From Deinandra increscens subsp. villosa (lineage: Eukaryota > Streptophyta > Magnoliopsida > Asterales > Asteraceae), in contig JBCNJP010000017.1 in assembly GCA_039602395.1 (NCBI GenBank), forward strand, positions 18,322,729 through 18,386,728: a DNA stretch of 64,000 nt, written 5' to 3'. The notes under the pieces were generated by a model. It made no database searches and was not told the DNA's origin. It was given only the letters and a program-made list of their open reading frames with translations. The translations under genes were made by a program, and so were the position numbers. This document shows positions 31,313 through 42,195 of this stretch, piece by piece. The stretch's first letter is position 1. Each line of letters begins with the position of its first letter.

Positions 31313-31590
31313 CCTTATCCTTTTTAATTCAATAAAAATAAAAATAAAAGTAACTGTGGGCCAACCATCATCACCACCGTGGCCTCAACCACCATCACCA
31401 CCATGGTCGAAGCCACCACCATCACAGACAGAGAAGACAAGAAAGAAACGGAAAAGTGAGATCCGGTCTCTGGCTAATTTCTCCGGCCGGAATCCACCAG
31501 AAAACCTTTCCTTGTGCTTTTGGTTCTAAGATCATCAGCAAGTCCTTGAGTAACATTCCCATTTTGGAATCGGCCTTCCTGCTCGCAAAC
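31313..31590. other. Spacer, possibly a host-gene fragment
   Basis: 31360-31590 is GC-richer than its surroundings and carries a CAC/CCA-rich run (accaccatcaccaccatgg). On the minus strand about 38 codons from 31590 are open. It abuts the element C LTR. I cannot name a gene. Confidence 0.25.
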
Positions 31591-31983
31591 TGTTGGGCTA
31601 TATTTAATTAAGGCATGAACATTAGTTAGTGGGCTAGTTTATTGTTTTGGGCTTATTAGTTATTGGGCTTATTATAGTTTATGATTGGGCCATGTGGGCT
31701 GCTTTCTAGTTTACGATTTTTAATAGGGCTTGTATGAGGTACTATATAAACCTCAATTGTTTATGATTTTGGTAAGCTTTTCAATACACAAAACAGTTTA
31801 CGATTTCTGTTGTCCATTCTTGTTTACGATCAGCTTCAACTTGTAGGGTTTCTCATTCAAGATTCAATCTTTCTTATAAATTGAATCTATTTCTTCTACT
31901 TGTTTCTTGAATCAATTGCATTTGAGGATTCCGCACTCATTTGTGATTAGATATCGTGCTGACAGTTTGATCTCGGACCAACA
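31591..31983 (+). repeat. Element C 5' LTR
   Basis: This 393-bp LTR ends ggaccaaca. A TATA box (TATATAAA, 31743-31750) sits inside the inverted repeat GAGGT/ACCTC. gaggattccgcactc near the U5 end is shared with the LTRs of F and E. Confidence 0.85.
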
Positions 31984-32001
31984 ATTGGTATCAGAGCCAA
32001 G
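31984..32001 (+). promoter_or_regulatory. Element C primer binding site (tRNA-iMet)
   Basis: ATTGGTATCAGAGCCAAG directly follows the LTR. Confidence 0.92.
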
Positions 32002-32744
32002 AAACAAGTGTTTCGAGGTTCTCACGATATTGGATTCAAGCATTTTCTGGAAAAAGTTTGAGTTTTTGAAGGTTCCGAGGCTGTTTTCTGCGTTTACGAT
32101 CAGATCTGCTGCTGATCTAGGTGTTTACGATCAGTTTCTGGGTGATTTTGAAGGTTTACGACTTGGTGTTCTTGGTGTTCTTCAGCGGTTTGGCGTTTAC
32201 GAGTTCAAGATCTGATTTTTGGGTGTTTACAACTGAAAATTTCGAGTTTACGACTTAAAGTTTGGAACTTTGGGTGTTTATGATTTTTTGGACCAGAAAC
32301 GGGTTTACGACTTGCTTCAACCGGAACCAGGAGATTACGATTTTTTGGATCGGAAACAGGTTTACGATCAAGTGTTTTCGATCTAGCTGTCTGTCTAAAT
32401 CGTAAACTGGTGTTTACGATCGGAAACGGGGTTTACGATCGGAAACAGTGTCTACGATCGGAAACTCTTCTTTTGCGGCAAAAAGTCATTTTTCACACTT
32501 TCACGGAAACGGACGTAACTTTTGACTCGTTTGGAGTTAGAAGCTCAAATTTGAACACGATGTTCGTGATACTGAGCCCCAGAATTACCCCGGACTAATG
32601 TCCACGGGAGCTCGTTTGGACCCCCAAATTCCACTCCGAAGGCCCCCGTTTTTCAGTTTTAAGTTTCTGACACTATTCTTTGAATAGTGATTTTGCCGAT
32701 TTTGCCGTTTTTGCTGAATTTTCAAAATTTTTAGAAGCTGCATA
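32002..32744 (+). repeat. Element C 5' leader with dense GTTTACGA motif
   Basis: Nine copies of GTTTACGA, usually GTTTACGAT or GTTTACGAC, lie between 32094 and 32460, with degenerate copies and the related attacgat and tctacgat. The same motif fills the leader of element E. A short ORF of 102 codons across the LTR/leader has no recognisable product. Confidence 0.8.
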
Positions 32745-34613
32745 ATGAGTTCAGTGGTTAAAGAAAAGTATATATTTGAGGACAAAGATGATTTCACAGA
32801 TGAAGTTGACAAAACTGAGATATGTCCCAATCCCACTTGTGCTCGTATAATTCCTGGACTTAGGCAAATTTGTAAAAATTATCAGATAGAATTATTTGAG
32901 ACAAAATGCGACAGGAGTTCTTTTAAGGGAAGATGGCAAAATAATGAGGAGAAGGTAAAAGCTCAGAAACGAGACATTGAGAAATATCAGAAGCTAGCAA
33001 CGGAAAAGACTATCTTATATGATCGGGCTAGGATTGAGATATCTGAGCTTACACAGAAATTAACTGAACTGCAACAAAAATTTGATGAGCTGCAGGTCAA
33101 GTATGATTGCAATCAGGAAAGAAACAAAAGAATGCTCGATGCTGGAAAGGAATTGTCACATGCTGTTGTGACTGGTCAAGTTGGGAAAGATAAAACTGGG
33201 TGTGGGTCAGAAAAGTCTGATAAGTCTCTGTCTGCAAACAGCATCATTCCTCCACCAGTTCCCAGAGACATTATAGGAATACTTCTTAGTGAGGATCAAG
33301 TTGAACGAACCAAGTCTAATTATAAAGAAGCTGCTCCTCCTATTGATAGTGTCTTGGTTGGAACTACACCATTGACTCAAGAGGAAATAGACAACGAAGC
33401 AAACATGACATATGGTGAAGGGAGAATAGAGGACGTATCAAGAGATGATGCTGAGTACCAGGAGTATAACAGATGTCACAACTCTAAGTCTAATGAGGCT
33501 GGGATAGAGTTGAAACCATACCCTAAAATTGAAACCCCATTCTTCAAAGTAATTGACGAAGTCAAAAGGGAAAAGGTGATCTTGACGACACGGCCTGAGG
33601 GGAAGATCTTTATGACATCCGGATCAATGTTTGACCAAGAACCAGATGTTGGATATGAATTACCATCCTTCTCATCCAAGTTCAAGGGAATAACTGATGG
33701 AGTGATAAGTTAACCTAAAGTTGAGAGGCCAAAGATCACCATCAAGCATCCAAGCATGAAACCAACAGCTGGAGTGAAGAATGAAAAACTCAAGGGAGTA
33801 GTTGTGTCTCCCATTTCTTCAGTTGGATCATGCAATTGCTGTTGTAATTGCAAGAATGGTGCTTCAACGTCAAAGAATCAAGGAAGCATAAAGACAGTAA
33901 AGACTGGTTCGACACAGGCTTCGACAAACCAGCAGAAAATCAAATCTGAAGCTGCAGTCAAAGCAAAGAAGCAGACACAAGGCAAACCAGCTCCATATCA
34001 GCCACCAAAGACAAATGGGTACACGTCTGACTTCTATCTAAAGAAGCAGACTTGTTTTAATTGTGGCATCGCTGGTCATATTGCTAGAAACTGTCTTTAT
34101 CGCCCCTATGAACCCTATTTTCCGAAAAGTCAAAGGGATTCATCTCAGGAGTCTGTAAAGTCTAAGCCCATGAAGGTGGAAAAACCTAAGGCAATGAAGA
34201 CTGTTACTCCTAAGGTTAAACCCTCTGATCAACATTGGGGTGCTGCCAAAGCTGAAATAAAATCTTTAAATCAAAACAACAACTTTCCAAGTTACCAAAA
34301 TTTTCAAAAACAGGTGAAGAAACCATTTTCAAAACAAACAAAGTCTGAAAAACCCAAGGTTACCCCTCCCAAGGTAACTAAAACTGTTTTCAAAAATGAT
34401 TCTAAAATGCAGAAGGTTGAAATACCTAAGGTCACAACTCCAAAGGTGACTAAAACAAATGTTAAATCACCTGGAACTTGGAAACCAAAAATCAAGGCAG
34501 TCCCATCCCAACTTCCTGGTTTTTCAAAGGGGATGTTCTTACAAGAGGTATCTTTCATTGACTCCTCAGGTTTACCCAGAAAAACAATGGCCTGGGTACC
34601 AATGGCTAACTAA
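32745..34613 (+). pseudogene. gag: Element C gag (mosaic, one internal stop)
   Basis: The start is the ATG at 32745. An in-frame TAA at 33711-33713 splits an otherwise open frame of about 622 codons. Residues 25-240 (EICPNPTC, FETKCDRSSFKGRWQ, a coiled coil, then DSVLVG) closely match the element E Gag. From about residue 250 (PYPKIETP, KIFMTSGSMFDQ, ELPSFSSKFKG, the CCHC knuckle near 435, PKVTxPKVTKT repeats, TWKPK) it matches element B. It ends LPRKTMAWVPMAN. There is no UBN2 domain. It would be an RNA-binding Gag derivative. Confidence 0.82.
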
Positions 34614-34630
34614 TCTCTCATTATGTGCAG
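34596..34630 (+). other. Element C gag-pro junction, 35-nt GT...AG segment
   Basis: TGG precedes GTACC...; the segment contains ctaactaat and ends TTATGTGCAG. The next codons read E-Q-S-R-R, homologous to the element E protease opening. See also the B and E counterparts. Confidence 0.45.
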
Positions 34631-37009
34631 GAACAGTCAAGGAGGATTATCACTAACATTTTTATTGATTAATTTATTTGTTGATAAGTGATTGTTCCAG
34701 GCACATTTTAGGAGACGTATCTTCATGTCATCACAAGCAATTTTTTATGGAGGATATGTTTCCTTGAGAGGTAAAAGGTAAAATTCAGCGCGAAAGGTAT
34801 TGTTCTTAACTTGGTTGTGTGAATGAAGCGGCAAAGGGTGTTTTGAGTCAAACCAAATTTCCTAAAATGTTCACTTGGTGATTGATTGTTGAAGTGTTTG
34901 ACCTCAGATGCAATAAAGTGTGCATGTCATGAAACCCAATTTTCAAAAATTTTCAAATCAATACTTTGAAAGTTAGCTTGGCCAATATCTTCAAAATTTT
35001 GTGTTTTGTTCTTTTAAGTGTGTTTGTATGTTTTATTTTTATTGTTTATAAAAAAAATTATGTTCACAAAATTGTGACATTAAAAAATCAAAAAACAAGG
35101 GGAAGAAATGTAAAGATGAAGAAAAAGTTGACCCCTCAAAAATAGTGTGCTTTTCAATTTTTAATTGTTTGTGTCTTGTTTTTGAGAAGTTTAGGGGAAG
35201 TAAAATGAATGTCCGGGTTGGAGATGGCTGACACGCGTAAGGCGGAAGTGAAAGGCAAGCTCCACGGTGATATGCTCGGTAGGCTCGACCTAAACTTATG
35301 ACCTTCAATGAAAGTGCAGTGAACTTAAAAGATATATATGTTTAGTTTCCCATCCCAGGTTGCATGGTTTAAAAGACTGAGTCCCGGCAAAAATGGGTTG
35401 AGAGTGGTAATTACCTAGTATTCACTCTCTCACACGCCATGTCTCTGCTGTCATGACTACACCACATAATAAAAAAATGAAAAAGAAAAGAAAATGAAAA
35501 ATAATCACTCAGTTGGTCTTCTTTGCGTGCTTAGCGGCCGACCTGATCACAAACTGATGGTTAATGAAAATAAGTGATAGTCATAGCCGTGGTGCATGGT
35601 TCCTCAAGTTGGGGGTTTGTGAATCCTCAATAAACTCTGAGGTTGGGTAGGTTTTGTTGTGTACGCTTGGGTGTGGGGACAATTAAACATGACGGTAATA
35701 ATGTACTATATTAAACATGACGCATTAGGTTGGGATTAAACGGGTTTGAGTTTAAAGCGGACAAACATACTGGCAATCACCTGCTGAAAAGGGTTCCTCA
35801 GTCAGATTCATACGGTTTGATCTCTTGTAAACTTTCTCATGTTTGGTTTGGTAAGTATTTGTTTAGTTTATATCTTTCGTGTGTGAGTCGTTAAGTTCTT
35901 TTTGGTATGTTTTCGTCTTGGCCAGGTTGATTTGAGAAGTCAAAATGTGTTTTTCATGGGTTTTAATGCATGACAATATGCCCCCGACAGATCTTGCCAA
36001 ATTTTTAGGGGAAGGAGTATGGGATAATAAGTATTATCCGAAGGGAACTCGAGGATGATACTTATTATCTAATGGAAAAGACTTCCTCCGTCAGATCTTG
36101 ACAAATTTTTAGGGGAAGGAGAGGGGATAATAAGTATTATCCGAAGGGAACTCGAGGATGATACTTATTATCTAATGAAAAGACTTCCATAATACATAGT
36201 ATCTGAAGGGAACTCGAAGATAATATGTATTATCTCAAGGGAAGTCCTTAGCTGAGGGGAAGTTATCAGCTAAGGGGAAGTCTTTAGAGGTCTTGGGTTC
36301 AGGGGAAGTTTTATAGAAAACCCGTAATCTATATTAGGGTTTTTGGTTAAAATTATGTTAATTTGAATCAACTGAACAGATGATAATTACCTCCTAACCC
36401 AAAGACCGGTCATCAAATGTCTGGTGGAGTATATTTTTTCAAATGTGTGTCAGACAGGTTGATGATAGAAAGATGTTGCTACTGCTCAAGTTAAAGAACT
36501 AGCCGGACAAGACTTCCATCTGAATAAGCAACTGTTCAGGGGAAGTTGTTGGTGTCTTTATAAGTTTTCAAAAGCTTCAAAAGTTTTTCAAAGAAAATGC
36601 TCACAAGTTTAGGGAAAGCTGAATATTTCAAGTCAAATCTTTGAAAAAGAAAATGATACAGAGAACAGTTTAGAGATCATGAAGTTTGAAGATCAACAAT
36701 CAAGTTCTCCAAAGTTAGGAGGTTTTCAAAATTTACCCTCTAATTTTTGGAGATTCAAGACAGTTACCGAAGATTTAGCAAGAACCAGTTCTTTCAAAAG
36801 AAGCAAGTCATTGAGAATCCTCCATCTCATTAACTTGTTCATTTCAAGAAGTTCGAGCTGATGCTGATCAAGAGGAAGTCCCAAGTGCCCGTTATGAAAC
36901 CCAATGAAGATTTCTGCGGAAAGAATCTTCATCAGCATCTATGCCAACCAGTCAAGAAGAAGAATTTCAAAGATTGAAGACATTTAATATCACAAGCCTA
37001 GGGGAAGAT
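34614..37009 (+). other. Element C 3' noncoding region
   Basis: No pol motifs are present. It holds nine AGGGGAAG-type purine runs, the last (36996-37009) acting as the polypurine tract. Two near-identical segments of about 85-95 bp lie at about 35988-36080 and 36094-36185. The hairpin GAGAGTG/CACTCTC is at 35400-35429 and the UGCGUG/GACCUG stem-loop at 35510-35556. Many blocks match the 3' region of F. Confidence 0.75.
35510..35556 (+). other. Element C stem-loop with UGCGUG / GACCUG words
   Basis: Outer stem CAGTT/AACTG and middle stem GGTC/GACC enclose TTTGCGTG and a small hairpin GC-TTA-GC; CGACCTGATC follows. The layout is the same as in elements A, D and F. Confidence 0.65.
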
Positions 37010-37409
37010 TGTAGAGGCTAGATTATGAGGCTTGTAATATTAAATAAGTTGGGCTGGGCTTAGAGGGTTTAACTAGATTAGTAGGCTAGTTTATGATTGG
37101 GCTTGGGTTTACTATTGGGTTTATGATCCAAAAGGGGCCCAATAGTAAACCCAATGGGGGTCTATATATAGACCACTTGACCACCTCATTTAGAGAGCTT
37201 GAGTTTACGATTTTAGAGAGACAAGAGTGATTACGATTCTGTATTTGTACCCGACAAGTTTACTTGTGTGCAAAGTTGAAGTGTTTTATTGTTTAATCAT
37301 CGTATTCTTCGTGTTTCTTCTCCTCTCTATCTTGAATCAATCATAAACGAGGATTCCGCACTCGTTTGTGATTAGATATCGTGTGTTTGATCAGATTTCT
37401 GGACCAACA
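37010..37409 (+). repeat. LTR shared by elements C (3') and F (5')
   Basis: This 400-bp LTR starts TGTAGAGGCT and ends TGGACCAACA. A polypurine tract precedes it and an iMet PBS follows it, so it is the end of C and the start of F. Its TATA box lies inside the 16-bp palindrome GGTCTATATATAGACC (37159-37174). Confidence 0.85.
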
Positions 37410-37424
37410 ATTGGTATCAGAGCC

Positions 37425-38027
37425 AGCAGGCCAGACATCATGCATGCAGTTTGTGTGTGTGCACGCTATCAGGCCAATCCTAAACTTTCACATTTATCTG
37501 CTGTTAAGCGTATCTTTAGGTATCTGAAGGGCAAGCCTAGGCTTGGTCTTTGGTACCCAAAGAACACTGATTTTCAATTATATGCTTTTACTGACAGTGA
37601 CTATAGAGGTAGTGACCTTGACAGGATATCTACTACTGGAGGATGTCAGTACCTGGGAGATAGGCTCATCTCATGGCAGAGCAAAAAGCAGCATACCGTA
37701 TCAAAATCAACTGCCGAAGCTGAATACATGGCAGCATCTGCCGGTACGTCACAGGTAGTATGGATTCAAAATCAGCTCACAGATTACGGTATGGAATTCG
37801 TTAACACTCCTATCTTCTGTGATAACGCTGCTGCTCTGGAAATTGTAAAAAACCCTGTCCAACATTCCAAAACCAAGCATATAGACATAAAGGTACATTT
37901 CATTCGTGATTGCTATGATCGGGAGCTAATTCAGCTTCAAAAGGTAAGCTCCGATCAGAATGTGTCAGACATTTTTACAAAACCCCTTCCTCGTCCAAAT
38001 TTTGAATCATGTGTTGAAGGCCTAAAG
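37425..38027 (+). pseudogene. pol: Element F RNase H fragment
   Basis: It begins with S-R-P-D-I-M-H-A-V, the end of RT, and runs through RNase H: YTD-type FTDSDYRGSD, TTGGCQYLG, STAEAEYMA (catalytic E), FCDNAAAL (catalytic D) and KTKHIDIK. It continues to CVEGLK, where G is inserted, and ends at 40670-40690 (MIAFEE-stop). It is nearly identical to the RNase H at the end of the window (element E). The open frame extends upstream through the PBS and LTR, making an accidental LTR-RNase H fusion ORF. Confidence 0.88.
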
Positions 38028-38476
38028 TGTGACACTTCGATTAATCCATATGTATTTTACCCGACCCGTTTTCGGATTCGGATTGTAATCATGATCATGA
38101 ATCAGTGAGCACTTTTTTTTTTACTAGAACCGTACTAACTTAAGATATAAATAAACAAGAATGTTAATGATCTCATTGGAGTAATTAAAATCTTTGTTGT
38201 TATATTTCAGCAAGCTTATTTGAGTTATGAAAAATATTTCGTTAACAAACGTTGGTGACAAATCAAGTTATGATCAACCCGGTATCCGTCAAAATTATAG
38301 TGTACTCATAAAAATAACCGCTAAATCAAGTATGACGAAAATTATTTTGGGTTATACCATTGCGAGCGTAATTTAATTCTAGTAATTTTCATATAATTAC
38401 TTTTACGTTTCGTGACAGAAAATTTACCAGTTATACCGCTATATGTCAGTATTATACCAGTTAATCACCTATTACT

Positions 38477-38532
<56 letters not shown>

Positions 38533-39142
38533 TCATTACACATGGCAAGTAAAGATGTGTGTGTGACACCTAGTGGACACTTGTCATGATGTGTGCCACT
38601 TAGCATTGTCCATTTCCATATATATATATATATACAAACCTACACACACACACACTTACACATACACATTCACGCCACTCCCTCCCCCTCTCTTGTTCAT
38701 CGAAAACCATCATCATCATTATCAAGCCTTCAAAAAACTCAAGGATTTCTAGGCTTTGTTGATCAAAACTCAAGGATTCAAGCAAGGGTTCATCATTTCA
38801 TCCATTCTTCTTCTTCAAAAAAACCCTAGTAAGAAGCTTTCTCTCACTACTCTCTCTCTAGAAATCTAGTGATTTAGCTTAAGTTTGATCCTCCAAAGAT
38901 AAAATGATGATGATTCAAGCAAAGGGAATGGATTAAAAACTAGTAAATCTTTACATACATGAGGTTAGTTAAGAAAAATGGTTAACTTGATGATTTCTCT
39001 AAAAACCCCATAAGAATTCTTCTTGTTTAAGGTTTAATCTTAGTTTTGGTTTAAGAATTGTGATAAGAAAATGTGTATATACATGTGTGTGTGGATGTGT
39101 CGAAATATATATATATATATATATACATGCATGCATTCGTGA

Positions 39143-39183
<41 letters not shown>

Positions 39184-40664
39184 GGTGTGCATGTCTTATA
39201 TGCATATACATGTATGTATGATGGTAAAGATGATGATAAAAGTTTTACTAAAATATAAAAACTTTGAATTTTATGAGGATTATTTATAAAAAGTATAAGT
39301 TTTATAAAACATAAAGTAAATGCATCTTTACATAAAATAATGGGAACATTTACTATAACCAGAACCACAAGATAATTATAAACTTTTTAGAAAACTTATT
39401 AAATATATATATGTATATGTATATGCATGTGTGTCGTATGTATATATATATATGAAAGTGTTAAGGATTTTTTTAATACAAATGAAAGATTAACCTTCTT
39501 AGGTTAATGATAAATATATATATATTTTAACTAACAAAATTAATTTACCAAAAACATAGAATCATGGCACCATCCTGTATTTATTTCGATCACTCTTATC
39601 GGTAGGTTAATCCCAGAGATTGTCATCACTCTTGTGGTCTTTTGCACGCTCTATACTCATCAATCAGGTGAGTACTCATACCCCTTTTTAATACTGTGGG
39701 ATGTTATGCGATATAAACTCTTGTTATTATTAAGAAGGGTGATTCCTTCAAGTGATGACTTGAGTAGTGAGTATTAATAACCACTTTTTCTTTTATTTTG
39801 GGGTGCAACATGTATATCCTATATCAAAATCTTAAATCTTTATTCCTCATTCGAACTCAATGCGATTCTATGATGTTAAGTGTGTATTCTTTATTATGTG
39901 CATCTATGTTAAATATTTAGTATGTGGAAATCGTGAATCAAATCTATATCATATCTGTAATCGTTTGTGTACCATTAACCATTGAGCCGTGGTAACAATA
40001 ATAGATATCTATCTATTGGTTGACAACCCACCTAGGATATTGAAACGTAATCTTGTTCTCAAATAGGTGATTGCTCCCTTATTGTCTAGGTTTGGTTACA
40101 CACCATCTAGTTAATTATCTATATCATATCTATAATCTTTTGTGTACCATTAACCATTTCGCCGTGGTAACAATGATAGATGAATATCTATTGGTTGACA
40201 ACCCACCTAGGATATTGAGACATAATCCTGTCATCAAATAGGTGATTGCTCCCTTATTGTCTAGGGTTGGTTACACAACATCTATATCTATGAATGATTA
40301 GTTATTTTATATTCTTCATATGGTCCTTATGACTAAGTACTTAATTTCATTAATCGCTGGCTTTTTATCTAGATATATATATAAAATTCTATGTGTACTC
40401 ACCAACTACTTTTGTAGTTGACACTCTCTATTTTATACATGTTGCAGGACGACTACTTGGATTATTTGTCTGATCACGATAGGATTGCGGACCTAGATAA
40501 AGACATTAATCAATGCTTTCATGTTTATATTTATTGTTGTACGGATCTTTGTATATATATATATAAATGGCATGTTTAAGTATTTGGTAACTATTACTAG
40601 TTGTCATGTGCATCTGGACAGTCGTCTCGCCCCGACATATTCCGCCGTCGGTTGGGGTGTGACA
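38028..40664 (+). repeat. Solo LTR G (chromovirus-like family of element K)
   Basis: It is a 2,637-bp LTR starting TGTGACACTTCG and ending TTGGGGTGTGACA. The perfect 5-bp duplication TAAAG lies at 38023-38027 and 40665-40669, with no internal region. It matches the two LTRs of K, in inverted orientation. It contains several TA microsatellites (38480-38529, 39105-39124, 39145-39180). ORFs over the TA runs give only Tyr-Ile repeats and are not genes. The state is that expected from LTR-LTR recombination. Confidence 0.93.
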
Positions 40665-40669
40665 TAAAG

Positions 40670-40690
40670 ATGATTGCCTTCGAGGAATGA
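40670..40690 (+). pseudogene. pol: Element F pol, last seven codons
   Basis: Immediately after the TAAAG duplication the frame continues MIAFEE and stops (TGA 40688-40690). This closes the pol ORF interrupted at 38027. Confidence 0.8.
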
Positions 40691-40733
40691 TCTGATCAAA
40701 TTTTGTTTGTAAATTTTTCTTTTCAGAAAACTT

Positions 40734-40788
<55 letters not shown>

Positions 40789-41789
40789 AATTTCAAAAAA
40801 AAAATAGTGTTTGTTTTCAAAAGCCTCATAAAAACAGGGGAAGAAATATCATTGTCTCAGAAAATCTAAAAAAAATATTTGTTTGAGGTTTTTATGATGT
40901 CTTTTGTTTGCCTTGAGTTGTTAGGATGTGATATAAATTTCCATGACGATCGGAGACTGACACGTGTAAGGCAGAAGTGAAAGACGTCTCAAAGATGATG
41001 TTCGGTAAGCTAAATCAAAAACAATGATCATCCATTGTAAGTGAAGTAAACTTAACTCGTATATATGTTTAGGTTTCCATCCTAGTTTACATAGTTTAAA
41101 AAACTGAGACCCGGCAAAAATGGGTTGAGAGTGGTATTTACCTAGTATTCACTCTCTCACACGCCATGTTTATACTGTAAATGACAACACCACAAAAAAA
41201 GAAAAAGAAAAAGAATTAAAAAAAAATATATGAAAATTGTGAAAAGGAAAAAGAAAAGAAAAGAAAATTATTCTGTTGGTCTTCTCTGCGTGCTTATGCG
41301 GCCGACCTGATCACCAACTGATAATTCATGAAAATAAGAAATAAGTGGTTGTCAAAGCAGTGTTGCATGGTTCCTCAAGTTGGGGGTTTGTGAATCCTCA
41401 ATAAACTCTGAGGTTGGGTAGGTTTTGCTATGAACAATTGGGTGTGGGGACGGTTAAACATGACGGTAATTATGTACCACAACTTAAGCACTTAAAATTT
41501 TTAACTGGATGTGAGTTTATATGGTTTCAAAATTTTTGAGCAAATGTCTAGAGCGTCGAGTAACGGAAGCTGAAAAGGGTTCCTCAGTTAATGATTTGTC
41601 TGGTTTGATCCATGAAAAACATCAATCTCAAGGTAAGTTTGTTTTTGTCTAGTATTTAGATTATCTTAATTTTGTGCATTTTCAATTTTCTTAGTCTTTA
41701 AATATTTAAAGTTTATTTTATGATCAAGATCAGATACTCGGGGCTAAGTCTGAGGGGAAGCTTCGTTAAATTCTCAGTTTCTACCAAAG
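40691..41789 (+). other. Element F 3' noncoding region
   Basis: It contains a (TA)n run (about 40736-40785), an AGGGGAAG run near 40838, blocks matching C (gacacgtgtaaggcagaagtgaaag, cccggcaaaaatgggttgag), the hairpin GAGAGTG/CACTCTC (41127-41156), the UGCGUG/GACCUG stem-loop and AAAAGGGTTCCTCAG near 41574. It has no ORF of interest. Confidence 0.75.
41275..41318 (+). other. Element F stem-loop with UGCGUG / GACCUG words
   Basis: The outer stem GTTGGT/ACCAAC encloses CTCTGCGTG, the hairpin GC-TTAT-GC and GGCCGACCTGATC. Compared with C, the outer stem and loop differ in sequence but still pair. Confidence 0.65.
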
Positions 41790-42177
41790 TGTTGGGCTAG
41801 ATTTATTTAAGGCATGAACATTAGTATATGGGCTTAGATTAGTTTAATTAAAAGGCCATGTGGGCCATTTAGATGTTTATGATTGGGCTCTTTTGTGTTT
41901 ATGATTGGCCTTGTTTGTACATGAGGTGGTATAAATACCACCTCAAGTTTTCTTTAATGGTAAGCTTGCATATTAAGTATTTACGATTTCTTCTTGAGAG
42001 AGTGTTTACGATCAGCTGATTCATCAAGCTTCATAGAAGCCGATTTCCATTCAAGACTTCATCTTTCTTAAAGATCTAGTCTATTCTTCTACTATTTTCT
42101 TGAATCGATCTTTCACGAGGATTCCGCACTCGTGTTTGATTAGTATATCGTGTGTTTGGGAGATTTCCGGACCTACA
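41790..42177 (+). repeat. Element E 5' LTR
   Basis: This 388-bp LTR starts TGTTGGGCTAG and ends ccggacctaca. The TATA box (TATAAATA) is centred in a perfect 10-bp inverted repeat, GAGGTGGTAT-AA-ATACCACCTC. Its first 40 bp match the element C 5' LTR well. Confidence 0.88.
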
Positions 42178-42195
42178 ATTGGTATCAGAGCTAAG
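42178..42195 (+). promoter_or_regulatory. Element E primer binding site (tRNA-iMet)
   Basis: ATTGGTATCAGAGCTAAG directly follows the LTR. Confidence 0.92.

Larger units (their letters stand above)
31591..37409 (+). mobile_element. Element C: gag-only, mosaic copia-type element
   Basis: The 5' LTR (31591-31983) starts TGTTGGGCTA and is of the element E subfamily. The 3' LTR (37010-37409) starts TGTAGAGGCT, is preceded by a polypurine tract like that of B, and differs strongly over its first two thirds. Between them are an iMet PBS, a motif-dense leader, one gag with an internal stop, and 2.4 kb of 3' noncoding DNA; pol is absent. The 5' half of the internal region resembles E and the 3' half resembles B, so C looks recombinant. 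No target-site duplication can be tested because the right LTR is shared with element F. Confidence 0.8.
37010..41789 (+). mobile_element. Element F: internal-deletion copia element (LTR, PBS, RNase H, 3' region)
   Basis: After the LTR and PBS (37410-37424) the sequence jumps straight into the RT/RNase H junction of an E-type pol; gag, protease, integrase and most of RT are gone. The 3' noncoding region (40691-41789) breaks off at 41789, where the element E LTR begins, and lacks the last ~1 kb seen in C, so E most likely inserted into it. Solo LTR G interrupts the last codons of pol. Confidence 0.78.
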
